Below are positions 43,481 through 53,979 of a DNA stretch of 58,892 nucleotides, one piece after another; positions within the stretch are counted from its first letter, which is position 1; every line of letters starts with the position of its first letter. The notes below the pieces were generated by a model. The model saw nothing but the letters and a program-made list of their open reading frames with translations. It did no database searches and had not been told where the DNA came from. The position numbers and the translations under genes are program-made. This stretch comes from Evernia prunastri (lineage: Eukaryota; Ascomycota; Lecanoromycetes; Lecanorales; Parmeliaceae), in assembly GCA_003184365.1 (NCBI GenBank), contig NKYR01000180.1:1-58892 (forward strand), in the 5' to 3' direction.

Positions 43481-43903
43481 TCACGTCTCCATAGCCCCAT
43501 CATCACCGTCATCAGCAGCAGCAGCTCCCCCCTCAACCTCCGTCGCGACCCCCTCCATCCTCTCCCTCGCAGCCATCCTGATCGCCTCCTCCACGCCCCT
43601 CAACCGTCTACTTTCCTCCTCCAATTCCCGAATCGCGTCTTCCTGCTCCTCGATGCCCATTTCGATCCCCGGCAGCTCTCTGACCGCATTCCGTGCCTTC
43701 TGGATCTTAGTCGTGATGGAGGACGCGGCTGTTGAGAGGTCTTTGGGGGAGATGGGGCTGGTGGTATCTGGTAAGGGCGTGAGGCCATCGGCCGGGGGCG
43801 GGAGGAGGAGGCGGGAGAGCAGAGCGTGGAGGGGTGGGAGGATGTCGAATAGTTGCGGTGGGGGAAGCGTGGAGGAAGTGGGTGTGGGGGTTGCTGTTGG
43901 CAT
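43481..43903 (-). CDS. Mediator complex subunit 9 (Med9/Cse2)
   Basis: Single exon of 140 residues. Med9 is a small coiled-coil subunit of the Mediator middle module linking activators to RNA polymerase II. The sequence shows the fungal Med9 layout: a Pro/Thr-rich N-terminus, then LFDILPPLHALLSRLL, then PISPKDL, an alanine-rich helix with TKIQKARNAVRELPGIE, and a long C-terminal helix EEQEDAIRELEEESRRLRGV, ending in an acidic tail. Length is normal. It is divergent from the phosphoglycerate mutase gene. Confidence 0.82.
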   Translation of the reverse strand: MPTATPTPTSSTLPPPQLFDILPPLHALLSRLLLPPPADGLTPLPDTTSPISPKDLSTAASSITTKIQKARNAVRELPGIEMGIEEQEDAIRELEEESRRLRGVEEAIRMAARERMEGVATEVEGGAAAADDGDDGAMET

Positions 43904-44439
43904 GCTGTGGAGCGTTAGGGTTGTCGTGGAGGTTTCCAGCCTTTTTACACTGCTTTGTGTATGGTTGCTGTGGACGTAATTTCCACACGAGGCAAGTGCT
44001 TGGAGGGCACGATTAGATCAACGTCGACAAGGAGATTCTTGCGCTATGTCCCTCGGTCAATGTTTTCTTCTTACACTTCTTTCCTGAAACTGCTTGATCA
44101 TGGACGACACACTATTCCGGACTGACAGCAAAATCATGGAATGTTCAGATCCTCATATCATTCCTTTAGAAAAGCTTGCCGACCTGGAGGACGGCTGAAT
44201 ACTTGGTGGAGGTGGATGAACGGACAAGGAGTGAACATCCGGAAAATGCCCTCCACCCCACTAATTAAAGATTTCTTTTTCAATTACCCACTTTCATAAC
44301 GTTCCCACTGCTCTCCCTGTGCTCTACCCTACAATTGACTGTTGGAATTCACAGTCTCTTACCGGCCTCATCCCAACTTTGTCTACCCGCAGTAGTGTCT
44401 CCTAAGGTGCAGATTTAGCAAGCTGCGGAACCCTTCAAT
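43904..44439. promoter_or_regulatory. bidirectional promoter region, med9 and phosphoglycerate mutase
   Basis: 536 bp between divergent start codons, with CT-rich stretches on the right half near 44290-44400 typical of strongly expressed fungal glycolytic promoters. No gene inside. Confidence 0.4.
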
Positions 44440-46056
44440 ATGGTCAAGGTCGACCAAAAAGCAGTACTGAGTACAACAGCAAACTCAATCACCAATTGAA
44501 ACCAGCTGACAACCTTAGTCGTCATCGATGGCTGGGGTATCCCTAGCGAATCGTCGCCTAAAGATGGCGACGCAATTGCTGCTGCCAAAACCCCCGTCAT
44601 GGATGAGTTCTCCAAGGCGGGCTCGAAGATAACACAAGGCTACTGTGAGCTCGAGGCATCGTCACTCGCTGTTGGATTGCCAGAAGGTCTTATGGGTAAC
44701 AGTGAAGTCGGACATCTGAACATCGGAGCTGGCAGAGTTGTCTGGCAAGATGTTGTCCGGATAGACCAGACGATCAAGAAGGGGGAATTGAACAAGGTCA
44801 AAACGCTCACGGACTGCTTTGAGTGCGCAAAAAATGGCAATGGAAGGTTGCATCTGTTGGGTTTGGTCTCGGATGGAGGAGTTCATTCTCACATCAAGCA
44901 TCTCTTCGAGCTATTGAAGCTCGCGAAGGAGTTGAAAGTACCTAAAGTTTACATTCACATGTTTGGGGATGGGCGGGATACGGATCCTAAGTCTGGCGCT
45001 GGATACCTGCAAGAGCTGATCGAAAAGACGAAAGAGCTAGGGGTGGGCCAGATCGCTACGGTCGTTGGCCGCTACTACATAATGGACCGAGACAAGCGGT
45101 GGGATCGGGTGGAAGTAGGCATGGAGGGAGTCGTAACGGGGGAAGGACCAGACGTCACTCCCTCCACCGATCCCGTGGCAACCATCAAGGAGAAATACAC
45201 CAAAGACGAAAATGACGAATTTCTCAAACCAATCATCGTTGGCGGCAAAGAAGCCCGAGTTCAAGACAATGATACCCTCTTCTTCTTCAATTACCGCTCC
45301 GACCGCGTCCGTGAAGTTACCCAACTCCTCGGCGACATCGACCGTTCCCCCAAGCCCGACTTCCCCTATCCGAAGAACATCAGCATCACAACGATGACCC
45401 AGTACAAAACCGACTACCCCTTCCCCATCGCCTTCCGGCCCCAACACATGGGCAACGTCCTCGCCGAATACCTTGGCTCCAAATCCATCAAACAGTGCCA
45501 CGTTGCCGAAACCGAGAAATACGCCCACGTCACCTTCTTCTTCAACGGCGGCGTCGAGAAACAGTTCCCGGGCGAAGACCGCGACATGGTCCCCTCGCCC
45601 AAAGTAGCCACCTACGACAAAGACCCCAAGATGAGCGCCGCGGGCGTCGCCGACCAGCTCTGCACCCGCATCAAAGAAGGCAAGTACGAGTTCCTCATGA
45701 ACAACTTCGCCCCGCCGGACATGGTCGGGCACACGGGCGTCTACGAAGCCGCGATCAAAGGCGTCGAAGCCACCGACGCGGCCATCGGCCAAGTCTACGA
45801 GTGCTGCAAGGAGGAAGGCTACGTGCTCTTCATCACGGCGGACCACGGCAACGCGGAGGAGATGAAGACGGACGAGGGGAAGCCGAAGACGAGCCACACG
45901 ACGAACAAGGTGCCGTTCGTCATGGCGAACGCGCCGGAAGGGTGGAGCTTGAAGAAGACGGAGGGCGTGCTGGGGGACGTGGCGCCGACGCTGTTGGAGG
46001 TGATGGGGCTGGAGAAGCCGGAGGAGATGGGGGGGAGTAGTTTGCTGGTCAAGTGA
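44440..46056 (+). CDS. 2,3-bisphosphoglycerate-independent phosphoglycerate mutase
   Basis: Two exons (44440-44470, 44519-46056) give 522 residues. It converts 3-phosphoglycerate to 2-phosphoglycerate in glycolysis through a phosphoserine and two Mn ions. Metal motif VVIDGWG near residue 13 is restored by the 48-nt intron (A|GTACAA...CTTAG). The catalytic serine lies in GNSEVGHLNIGAG (Ser about 72) and the second metal motif is ADHGNAEEM near 451. The middle phosphotransferase insertion is intact (DGRDTDPKSGAGY, YYIMDRDKRWDR). Length is normal and no targeting peptide is present. The second half has strong GC-ending codon bias, as in highly expressed fungal genes. Confidence 0.95.
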
Positions 46057-46422
46057 GGAAGGAGATGGGGTGAGGGTTTCCTCGATGGTGGTTATGAAGG
46101 CGATGAAGGTGATGGGCAATGATGTCTCGATTTTGTAAAGAGATCTGATGACAATCTGGCATGAACATAGATGGATCTACGGAGTTGCACACCGTTGAAC
46201 AACCTTCAGAACGTTTAAATTCTCTATCTGCATGCGATGTTTTGTTTCAGCGTAGCTGCAAGCTGTCCCCACCAAGTCTCACTCGCTTTTCCCGTAAGCT
46301 TTTCCCCTTGCTCGGAAGGGGTATGTCTATCTTCCTCCCAGAAACGTAGGCCATACTCACGGCCAAAGCATCCAATGCAATGCAACGCAAAATGGTATCT
46401 TCCTTTTTTCCTCCATCAAAAA
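46057..46422. other. convergent intergenic, no gene seen
   Basis: 366 bp shared 3' region. No supported gene. Confidence 0.6.
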
Positions 46423-48438
46423 TCACGCGCTGCCCCTCTCCATCCTCCGTCTCCTTTTCTCCTCCTTCCTCTTCGCCCTCTCCTCTTTCGTCCCGTCCCG
46501 CTGTGTCGAGCGGCTCGAATCCGGATTAAGATTCCCAGTCGCGCGCGCGGTCCGTGATTCTTTTTGTGTCTGCGTCTGTGGAGAGCCACCTCTAGACGTG
46601 GAGACGGGAATCGAAGCGTCGCGCTGTGCGTTCTCAATCTCCTGCATCATCTGATCCGGGCTGTCCGCGGCCTTTGTTCGAGGCGCATCTCCTGCAGACA
46701 TCAGTGACGCACCTTTACTCGCCTCTGCAAGCTCTTTCAGCCGTCGTCTCTCTTCCTTGCGCTTTGCTTTCTCGTCTTTTGATTCTGCCGGGGGTGGGAT
46801 GCCGTTGGTGCTTTGGGTGCCTTCTACAGCATTCGCGACGGCCGGGGCGGCGCCCTCCACTACTTCGCCCGGTTGCATTGTTTCTGTGCCTCGTTTCAGG
46901 TCGAGGGGTAGAGCGGTTGCGGGCTTTAGGGGAGATGATCGTTGCTCGAGTCTCTTCTTTTCTCTTCGCTTTTTGCGCTCTTCCTTTGTCTCGTTGCCGT
47001 TGAGCAGATCGCCATTGGACCTGACGCCATTGGTTTTTAGGCGTGGACTTGTGATTGGACTCTGTGCTTCGTTTGACCTCTTGTCTGATATGGCGTCGAT
47101 GTCCATTGGATCCTCTATGGCTCCACCAGTAGCCTGGAGACTTTGCTTAAGTTTCTTTGACTTGACAGCAGAAGTTGTGTTACTGCTACCATCATCCGAT
47201 TCGTGCCGCTTCCTCTTCCTCCGAGGCGAGCTTTCTTTTACCGGATCAGGGATACGGAAATCCGGCGCTTTCGGCATAGTCTCATGAGTAGGTTCCAGGT
47301 CGGAGTCATCAGGGGCGCCAAATGGACGGTACCGCATTCTCAAACCTTCTGGCTGTTGGCGTGGCATCTTTTTGAATAAGTCCGACGCTGATGCCGATCG
47401 ATTTGGGTGGATTGCTGGATTGAGCGCATGATTTGGGAGGCTCACAAGTTGTTGCAAATGCAGTGTCTTGATGACTCTAGTCTTTGATGATCTGTAGTCA
47501 TTCGTCTCTGTGGAAGGTAGGAGCAATGCTCGGCGGCTAGCTTGTTCGACCTCCGATTCTGGGACCAGCCCATACTTTGCGCCGTGATACTCCAATATAG
47601 GAGCACCGTTTCCAATGTTTTGTGTCGAAGTTTCTTTCACTAAAGAGATCGGGACCAAATCTGGAGCAGTGATGTGCCATATCTGCTTTGACTGTAAATT
47701 TGATGGCGCAAGTATCTCCGATAGCTTGGAAGCTGGATGAAGTGATATAGATGTAGGCTCGAACCCAGCAGGTGGCTCGTAACCTGGCGCGCGTTGCTGA
47801 GGTACGCTCTTTCGAACCGGACTTCCCTTTCTAGGGCTCTGTAGAGAGGTCTTGTCACTGCTTCCAGACTCGCTCTCACTTTCGCTACGGTTGTCGCTCC
47901 CACTACCACTATCTTCGCTGCTCTCTCTAGTCTCACTTGTGGAATCATCTCTTGTAGTGCCTGGTTTAGGGTCTGTCTTCCGGTCCAAGGGCTTAACATT
48001 GGTGGAGGGTTTGCCAGTAGGCTTTGCTGAGACTGGGCGAGCGGTGGCCGATTTTGGCTTGGGTACTGGGCTTCCGTCTTGAGCCACTAACACCTTTTTC
48101 TTAGAGGGTCTCTTCTCTTCTTGAGTACTGCTGTCGGTCCCACTTCCACTGCTGCTAGAGTCATCTCCCGCAGGAGTTGGGCTTGGAGATTTCCGTTTCT
48201 TCGACGGCTTTGCTTGCGAGGTTGAGGGTTTCGGTATTGCAGGCTTGGCCGAGGTTGGTTTGGATTTGGTAGTCTTCAGCGCTGGCTTCTCTACCTTTCG
48301 GGCCTCTGCATCTTCAGATTCATCCGAGTCCACAACAAATTCAGAGCTCAGTGAAAGTTTGGTTGCCGTCGCAGGTTTCACTGCTTTTGCTTTTGGCTTC
48401 TTTGCGGTCAACGAAGAAGACTGTTTTGGGCCTGCCAT
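46423..48438 (-). CDS. RNA polymerase I subunit RPA34-like protein
   Basis: Single exon of 671 residues. The globular segment at about residues 215-300 (GYEPPAGFEPTSI, SKLSEILAPSNLQSKQIWHI, TAPDLVPISLV, ILEYHGAKYGLVPE) matches the dimerisation domain of RPA34/CAST, which pairs with RPA49 on RNA polymerase I and aids rDNA elongation in the nucleolus. The N-terminal 210 residues are Ser/Pro/Lys-rich low complexity with Ser-Asp/Glu runs (casein-kinase-like sites). The C-terminal half is Lys/Arg/Glu-rich with several nuclear signals (PRRKRKRHE; KKRREKKR; KRKEEKRRRR), as in filamentous-fungal members, which are much longer than the yeast protein. Confidence 0.78.
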   Translation of the reverse strand: MAGPKQSSSLTAKKPKAKAVKPATATKLSLSSEFVVDSDESEDAEARKVEKPALKTTKSKPTSAKPAIPKPSTSQAKPSKKRKSPSPTPAGDDSSSSGSGTDSSTQEEKRPSKKKVLVAQDGSPVPKPKSATARPVSAKPTGKPSTNVKPLDRKTDPKPGTTRDDSTSETRESSEDSGSGSDNRSESESESGSSDKTSLQSPRKGSPVRKSVPQQRAPGYEPPAGFEPTSISLHPASKLSEILAPSNLQSKQIWHITAPDLVPISLVKETSTQNIGNGAPILEYHGAKYGLVPESEVEQASRRALLLPSTETNDYRSSKTRVIKTLHLQQLVSLPNHALNPAIHPNRSASASDLFKKMPRQQPEGLRMRYRPFGAPDDSDLEPTHETMPKAPDFRIPDPVKESSPRRKRKRHESDDGSSNTTSAVKSKKLKQSLQATGGAIEDPMDIDAISDKRSNEAQSPITSPRLKTNGVRSNGDLLNGNETKEERKKRREKKRLEQRSSPLKPATALPLDLKRGTETMQPGEVVEGAAPAVANAVEGTQSTNGIPPPAESKDEKAKRKEERRRLKELAEASKGASLMSAGDAPRTKAADSPDQMMQEIENAQRDASIPVSTSRGGSPQTQTQKESRTARATGNLNPDSSRSTQRDGTKEERAKRKEEKRRRRMERGSA

Positions 48439-48814
48439 ACTGCTCGGGGCCTGCGAGCTCTATCCCTGTCGGAAAGTCATCGTTGACAGTCAGTGGACTT
48501 CTGAGTGCGGTGCGGTCAAAAGTTCGTTGGGTTCTTGTAAGGCTTATCGCGATAAGCAGGCTTGGCGCACATGGAAGTGAAGCCAAGACTTGCCAAGGCT
48601 ACGAGTATCTATCAACGGCTGTTAGAGAACACAGACATACCGCCATCGATGACTACCTACCATTGACAATCTCAAACACAAGCGCTGCGTCTGGTGTCCA
48701 GTCTTGACTTCCCGGTGACTTGCCGACCGGGAAGATATTTGCGAAAAATGTGCAAGACAAAAATAAGGGCGCTGCACCTTTAGTATCGAAGATGTCAGAT
48801 GGCAAAGGGGCAAA
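48439..48814. other. upstream region of RPA34 gene
   Basis: About 375 bp with no supported coding frame. Presumed promoter. Confidence 0.5.
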
Positions 48815-49060
48815 ATACTGATTCCTACCCAAATTACGTTTTTATACCCCTTCACCAAGATAAATACTAAAAAGTACAAATCGATAAGATTGGGCAAATC
48901 ACCGAACCAGGCCTTGAAAGGTTGAACCCTTACCAAATTATACTCCAAACTAGATTCTTATAAATAGGTAATACTGGAAGCTGCTGGAGTATGAAAATGT
49001 AAGAGATACGCTTTTAGGGGTACTATCCTAAAGGAACTCTTCGGGGAGTAGTCTTCGGGG
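48815..49060. repeat. dispersed repeat B, left copy
   Basis: Shares ordered blocks with 53605-53830 in the same orientation: CCCAAATTAC, TTTATA...CCCCTTCA, ATCGATAAGATT/CTGATAAAATTT, AGGTTGAA-CCTTACCAA, GCTGCTGG-GTATGA and a right part AAGGAACTCTTCGGGG. Blocks are partly duplicated here. Probably an eroded non-coding mobile element. Confidence 0.55.
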
Positions 49061-49164
49061 CACTAAATAAGTAAGAAGAAGAAAAAGGGGGGGGGAGGGT
49101 ATCATAGAGTTACACGGGAGGTTATATAGGAAATTCCCCTGGATTTGTTTTTTCTTCCCTTGAG

Positions 49165-49295
49165 TACCCCCAAGTGTATCCCGGGAAGAACACCCCACGG
49201 AGACCCCCGAAGGACACCCCCCGAAGGACAACCCCCAAGGATACCACCCAAGGACACCCCCCGAAAGACACCCCCCGAAAGACAACCCCCGAAGA
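49165..49295. repeat. GAAGGACACCCCCC-type minisatellite
   Basis: Six to eight imperfect tandem copies of a 14-15 bp unit, (C)CCCCCGAAGGACA(C/A). Within the array, adjacent units are homogenised for GAAGG or GAAAG. The plus-strand purine/pyrimidine skew is strong. Confidence 0.85.
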
Positions 49296-50102
49296 GTGGC
49301 CAACTAGATACAGCAGCTGCAATATGTTACGAACAATACTATAACTACGACAGAAGAACAGCGAGAGTTGATAGCTAAAAGACTTCTTGCCAGGTACAAT
49401 TATTACAGAAAAGGCAAGCCAAACGTGTCGACCGGCCCTGAAATTTATACTCCTCGTACTCAAACGCCTTGAATCAAGTGCCGAAGCCTCTTAGCCCACG
49501 AAGCGCGTGGGCGTGGGTCGTCCAAAATGCTCGGCGTGTAAAGACGGGCTTTGTAATCGCTGGGGGCGGGCTGAGATGCGCACAAGACATACACCTGCAG
49601 CCACTCTGATTGTGGCCGGATTCGGGTCTTTTCTGTCAGAATGACTTAATTAGTTTCGGGCTGATCATATTGGAGGCTTACTGGCTCACATCGTACACCA
49701 GCATGGCTCTTGTGATGGGCCCTCCTTGTTGTACGTTTGCGAATATTCATTAAGGATTATATTATCTTCGAAGTCATCAGTTCGTGATACTCGTTGTTTG
49801 CGAGCTGGGTCCTGTATACCTTATTATTGAAGCACCAACTGATTCTTTGCGGTTTCATCATCTGCCTCGTAGTGTTCAGGGTCGAAAAATGTAATTTTTC
49901 AGGTCAACAGCTTCCATCTCGTGCTTCGTGTACAAACACTCGATCCTATCTCTGCGATTTCCCAAACCACGCCTGAAGTAGTGATACCATCTTCTGGAGT
50001 CTGGCGTGTCAAGCCTCAATCGATATCGGGATATACCCGCCCCGCCAAAATGATCGTCTCCTTGATCTTGACACTCGAGCGAAGGAGAGCTTGGGCTTGA
50101 GC
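49296..50102. other. intergenic with short hairpin
   Basis: About 800 bp downstream of the fusion gene. It includes GCCCACGAAGCGCGTGGGC at about 49494-49512, a 7-bp perfect stem. No coding frame recognised. Confidence 0.5.
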
Positions 50103-53092
50103 TTATACGTCACTTAAAGTCCTCCGGTTGGGCATACTAGGTACCCTCTCACGCTGCTGCATACTAGGCTTGTCACCAAAAGTTTTTGACCGGCTCAGAG
50201 CCTGCTTAGTGAGTCTAACGATATCATAGAAGCGATCGGCATCTACGACAGCGTGAGCCCTTAACGGATATTGGGAGGAATTCGGCAGGACAAACGGAGG
50301 TATGACTCACGGTTAGACTCATCGAAATGAAGTCGGATTTTCTGTGCGCGCACCCTGGGTTGGGATGCATCGACACTCATCTCGTCTATCGATATTTCTC
50401 TACCTCTCAGACACTCCTCAACTTTCATCTCAATGACATTGACTTCTGGAATGGTCGCATCGACGGGGGGTAAGGTCACTTAAGACCCGGAAAGTCAGTA
50501 TCGCAGCGTAGATATGGGTGACGAAGTCTCATTTAAGCACAAGGGAGCTTAATTGTGCCCGAAATAGTAATTGCACTCACGACATGCGCTCAGCCAAGGG
50601 GGTTCTCTAGGGTTCTCGCTGGTGCTCGTTGTTCGTACCAGCAGCTGAAGGATTTTCCCTGTCTCGGCTTCTCTTTCCCAGACCGTGACCAATGCTTCTT
50701 TCATCTTCTTTTGCGTCGATAAGCGTCTAATACTCTTGAGAGACACAACTGGAGCATCTTCACTAAAAAGGAGTCGCCAGCCGGTAAGCACTTCCATCAA
50801 GTTTGCCATGGTGAGACCTGGAATGATAAAGGTCAGTCCCCAGCCCATCAACATCTTAGAAGAAATAACACTCTGTCCTACCCTCGTCGTCGAATAGCGA
50901 GAGCTCGAGGTCCTCGCTCACCAAATCCCAGCTATCGGGTCCACCCTCTGGATTCAAATGTCTCCAGAAGTCTTTCTCGGAAGGCTTCGTAAAAGACGAC
51001 TTATAATTGAGACAACGCATGTCCTTAAGGATTAAAAGGTCATGCATTTTGTCTTGCTGAAAGTCTAGACAGCGTCGACCGAAGTACAACTTCGAGGATT
51101 GAACAGAATCAGCGGCGTTGGATGAAACCAAGATGGCAAATTCGGGATGTTGACTTGCACACATATTCGGCGATACTACGCCAGCGGGATGCTTATATAC
51201 CCGAAGAGTGCTTCTCGTCGAGTTTCCTGTCGCAGTTCCGTGTTGTTCGTAATGTGAATTTTCAAATGTAGGGTAAAGTAACACGTCTGCTACTCTTTGT
51301 ATGACTAGATGGTATTTAGAATGGCAACAGTTACATAGGGCCGGCATAGTAACCTGATGCATCCTCGCATTCAAAGACCAGCTTTCGATTATGTTTCTTG
51401 GGAATGTATTGCTGAGTGCCAATGTTAATGGTATGGCCAAAAACGTCTACCCAATCACTTACGCATGTAAACGTGGTTCGATAACCCCTTTTTTCTGCGA
51501 AAATGTGTGAACAAGCCGACCATGACATGGTGATTTGCCGATCTTCGATCTCGATATGTACATTATCTAGAGGCATCCCTGTTCCCGAGGCAATCAGCAT
51601 GATCCTGTTTCGAAGCAGACGAATGAACCATCGAGTCTTACAATGAGATTCACATTGTTCCTTATGCTCAAAGTTTCGAATGGCGATTCTTCTCGTAGGA
51701 ATACTATACTGATCATTCACAAGCTCAAAAATTCTAAAATCACAATGACCCATTATGTCTGGAATTTGGTTGCTTGGCTTGTGTGACCAGTACCGGTGTG
51801 ATGGTGCCTCTAACAGGAGATATTCTTCCTTCCGGCCTTCCCATGCGCCTTCAGCAAAAGAACGTGATGGCGCCATTGTTGAAGGAGGCGAGGATGCTAC
51901 CTTATCGACAAAAGAGTGCCTGGACGAAGAAGGAGAATGGATTGATGGTGTAGAGGGAGGCCCAGGCAATGACGGCAGGTCAATAGGAGGGCGTTGGGGT
52001 GGATGAGTAGGCTCCATAGTTGGCGACGTCAACGGCCTAACTTGGGCTGGAGGATCTACCGAGAGGCGAATGATTAGACATCGAATGATACCATGAAATC
52101 ACGAATAGTTCAACCGCGAACGAGTCGGGTACAAGTAACGTACCTTTAATGTTCGACGATTGCACCCAGCCTAGTAGTTCCTTTGCATACGCAGCTGCTG
52201 CTACTGCTGCATATCGCTGCCAGTCCTTGTTTTTGTGAGAATCAGAGTAGTCACAGATCCCACGGATGACCAAGCATGGGATTTCGTCCATTAATCCTGC
52301 AGCCTCCATCTCAATGCACAGCGCACCGCAGTCCTTGCCTAACTGATCTCGTTTCAATGCATCTCTAACCACACTGCTCCCCGAGGCGATGTTACCATAA
52401 TGTATGACTGGCCCATCTTCGAGTCGTTCGTGTCGGGCTACCAGCTGTTTCTTGTCACAATCCGTACAAGTGCTACCATTTCCTTCGTGAGCGTACTCTG
52501 CCTTGAAGAGAAGATCATGCCCTCTGCTAGGGCGTCTGTAGTCAGTCCCTGCTCGAGTACTTCTTGGATGGTTGTCGAGCATTTCTTTGATATGCTTTGC
52601 TATGCGATTCTCCTCACTCTCATGCCTTGCCATCAAGTGTCTGACAGCACTCTGTAGACGCAGAGGAGGAGCTGCTAGTACACCTGTTCTCTGGAAGTCG
52701 TTATTTTGTAAGGCTTTCCCAGCATCGTGTTGGATGACGCCACCATAGGCCCCCGAAGGCATACTGACAACGACATCTCCAAGCCGAACGTCTTGCCCTG
52801 TACTGAGGCTGGGTATTCCCCCTCCAATGCCTACCATAAGAGTGGAATCCAGGTGCTCGAAAGTAACATTCATGTGGTTTGCCGCTGACCCTGCTTTGTT
52901 GTTGCCATAGGATGGCAAACAGGTCAAGACCACCTTGTGGCCAGCGATTTGCCCCAGGGAGTATTGATTCGAGTCGCGAGGATGTTTCCGTAGCTCCCTA
53001 GCATCGTACTCTTCCTCCAGCATGCCTAGGGCAGCGGCCAATTCTAGCGGTAAAGCGCAGATCCAGCCCACCGTGAACTCGGCTGGGTCCAT
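50103..53092 (-). CDS. nucleoside-phosphorylase-like domain fused to an uncharacterised C-terminal region
   Basis: Six exons (53092-52144, 52055-51354, 51304-50882, 50817-50581, 50478-50311, 50242-50103) with canonical signals give one frame of 872 residues. Residues 1 to about 312 form a PNP/UDP-phosphorylase-like domain: VGWICALPLE start, MVGIGGGIPS at 86-95, and EMEAAGLMD...VIRGICDYSDSHKN with a C-terminal AAYAKELL helix. In fungi this form is common as the N-terminal domain of NLR/STAND receptors. A Pro/Ser linker follows (about 318-370). No NACHT or NB-ARC P-loop is seen. Instead comes about 500 residues with EEYLLLEAPSHRYWSHKPSN, CKTRWFIRLLRNRI, ITMSWSACSH, FWRHLNPEG and WDLVSEDLELSLFDDEG, which I do not recognise. 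The function may be sensing or nucleotide cleavage in defence; this is inference. Confidence 0.8.
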
Positions 53093-53604
53093 CTTCGCAT
53101 GGTGAGGATACTGTTAGGCAGCAATCTAGCAGTCTGCCTAGATGAAGCGTGGTCTTGGAATTCATTGTTCCATTCGCAAGATAGCGCTGAGAATTGTATC
53201 ATTTGTAGTTGCAAAGGTATAGGAGTAGATCATCGTAATTGGCTGATGTCAGCATCTTTTGGAAATAGCTCCAGAGATACCGGGAGGAGGGGCATTTCCA
53301 AATGAGCCGCACTAGCCATGTCATGCATTTTAGTCTGAGAGGATCATGATAAATGACCAAGACTAAGGTGGAGTATGCATGCACCCTTGAGCTGATCAAA
53401 CTATTACCCTCCTGTTACCAACAATTTTTTGCCAATTTTTCCTTTTCAGAATTCTGTATGAGTGTACGGAGGGAAAACATCAGGTCTGGAGGAATTCACT
53501 TGGGGCTAGATGCAGCAAGAATAGGCAAATTATCGGACGTAGTTCCGGATAGCGCACCCCCTAGGGTAGAGTGTGACTTACTACCTCACAAGGTGATACC
53601 CCAA
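53093..53604. other. upstream region of the fusion gene
   Basis: About 510 bp with no supported gene. A short open frame at 53353-53685 runs into repeat B and has no family resemblance. Confidence 0.5.
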
Positions 53605-53830
53605 AAGGTTGAATCCTTACCAATTGCTACCCCAAATTACATGTTTATAAGGTACCCCTTCATCAAAACAAAGGGTATGAACTGATAAAATTTGATGCTG
53701 CTGGGGTATGATTCCGTAAATCACTTATAAATATTTATTTTTTCCCCGTATCAATTCGATGGGGAGAATAATTAATGATAGGGTTACACCTTAAAAGCAC
53801 TCTTTAGGGAATATTCTTCCGGAGGTGTTC
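53605..53830. repeat. dispersed repeat B, right copy
   Basis: Same-orientation relative of 48815-49060 with blocks AGGTTGAATCCTTACCAA, CCCCAAATTAC, TACCCCTTCATCAAAAC, CTGATAAAATTTGATGCTGC and TAAAAGCACTCTTTAGGG. With the left copy it brackets the fusion gene. Confidence 0.55.
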
Positions 53831-53979
53831 TTCGGCGTTGGGGGGGAGGGGTGGGGTGGGTGGGGTGTTTCAGGGAGCTTCTTCCGGGGGTACTTTGTGT
53901 TGAATAAAGACTACCATTAAGTGTACTATAGGAGGAAGAATAGCTACATGATGGAAACAGTGTAGTGTGTATCAATTCT

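Noticed and set aside
45495..46040. 181-codon Arg-rich plus-strand frame
   Set aside because: +1 shadow of the phosphoglycerate mutase coding sequence.
45037..46119. 360-codon minus-strand frame opposite phosphoglycerate mutase
   Set aside because: Val/Gly/Asp-rich antisense shadow of a strongly codon-biased gene; no domain.
49165..49295. CRISPR-like array from the regular repeats
   Set aside because: Units are tandem with no spacers and the genome is eukaryotic; it is a minisatellite.
50856..51440. Separate 194-codon gene starting at an internal ATG
   Set aside because: A canonical GTTACT...ATCTAG intron joins this frame to the upstream nucleoside-phosphorylase exons and all six exons keep phase.
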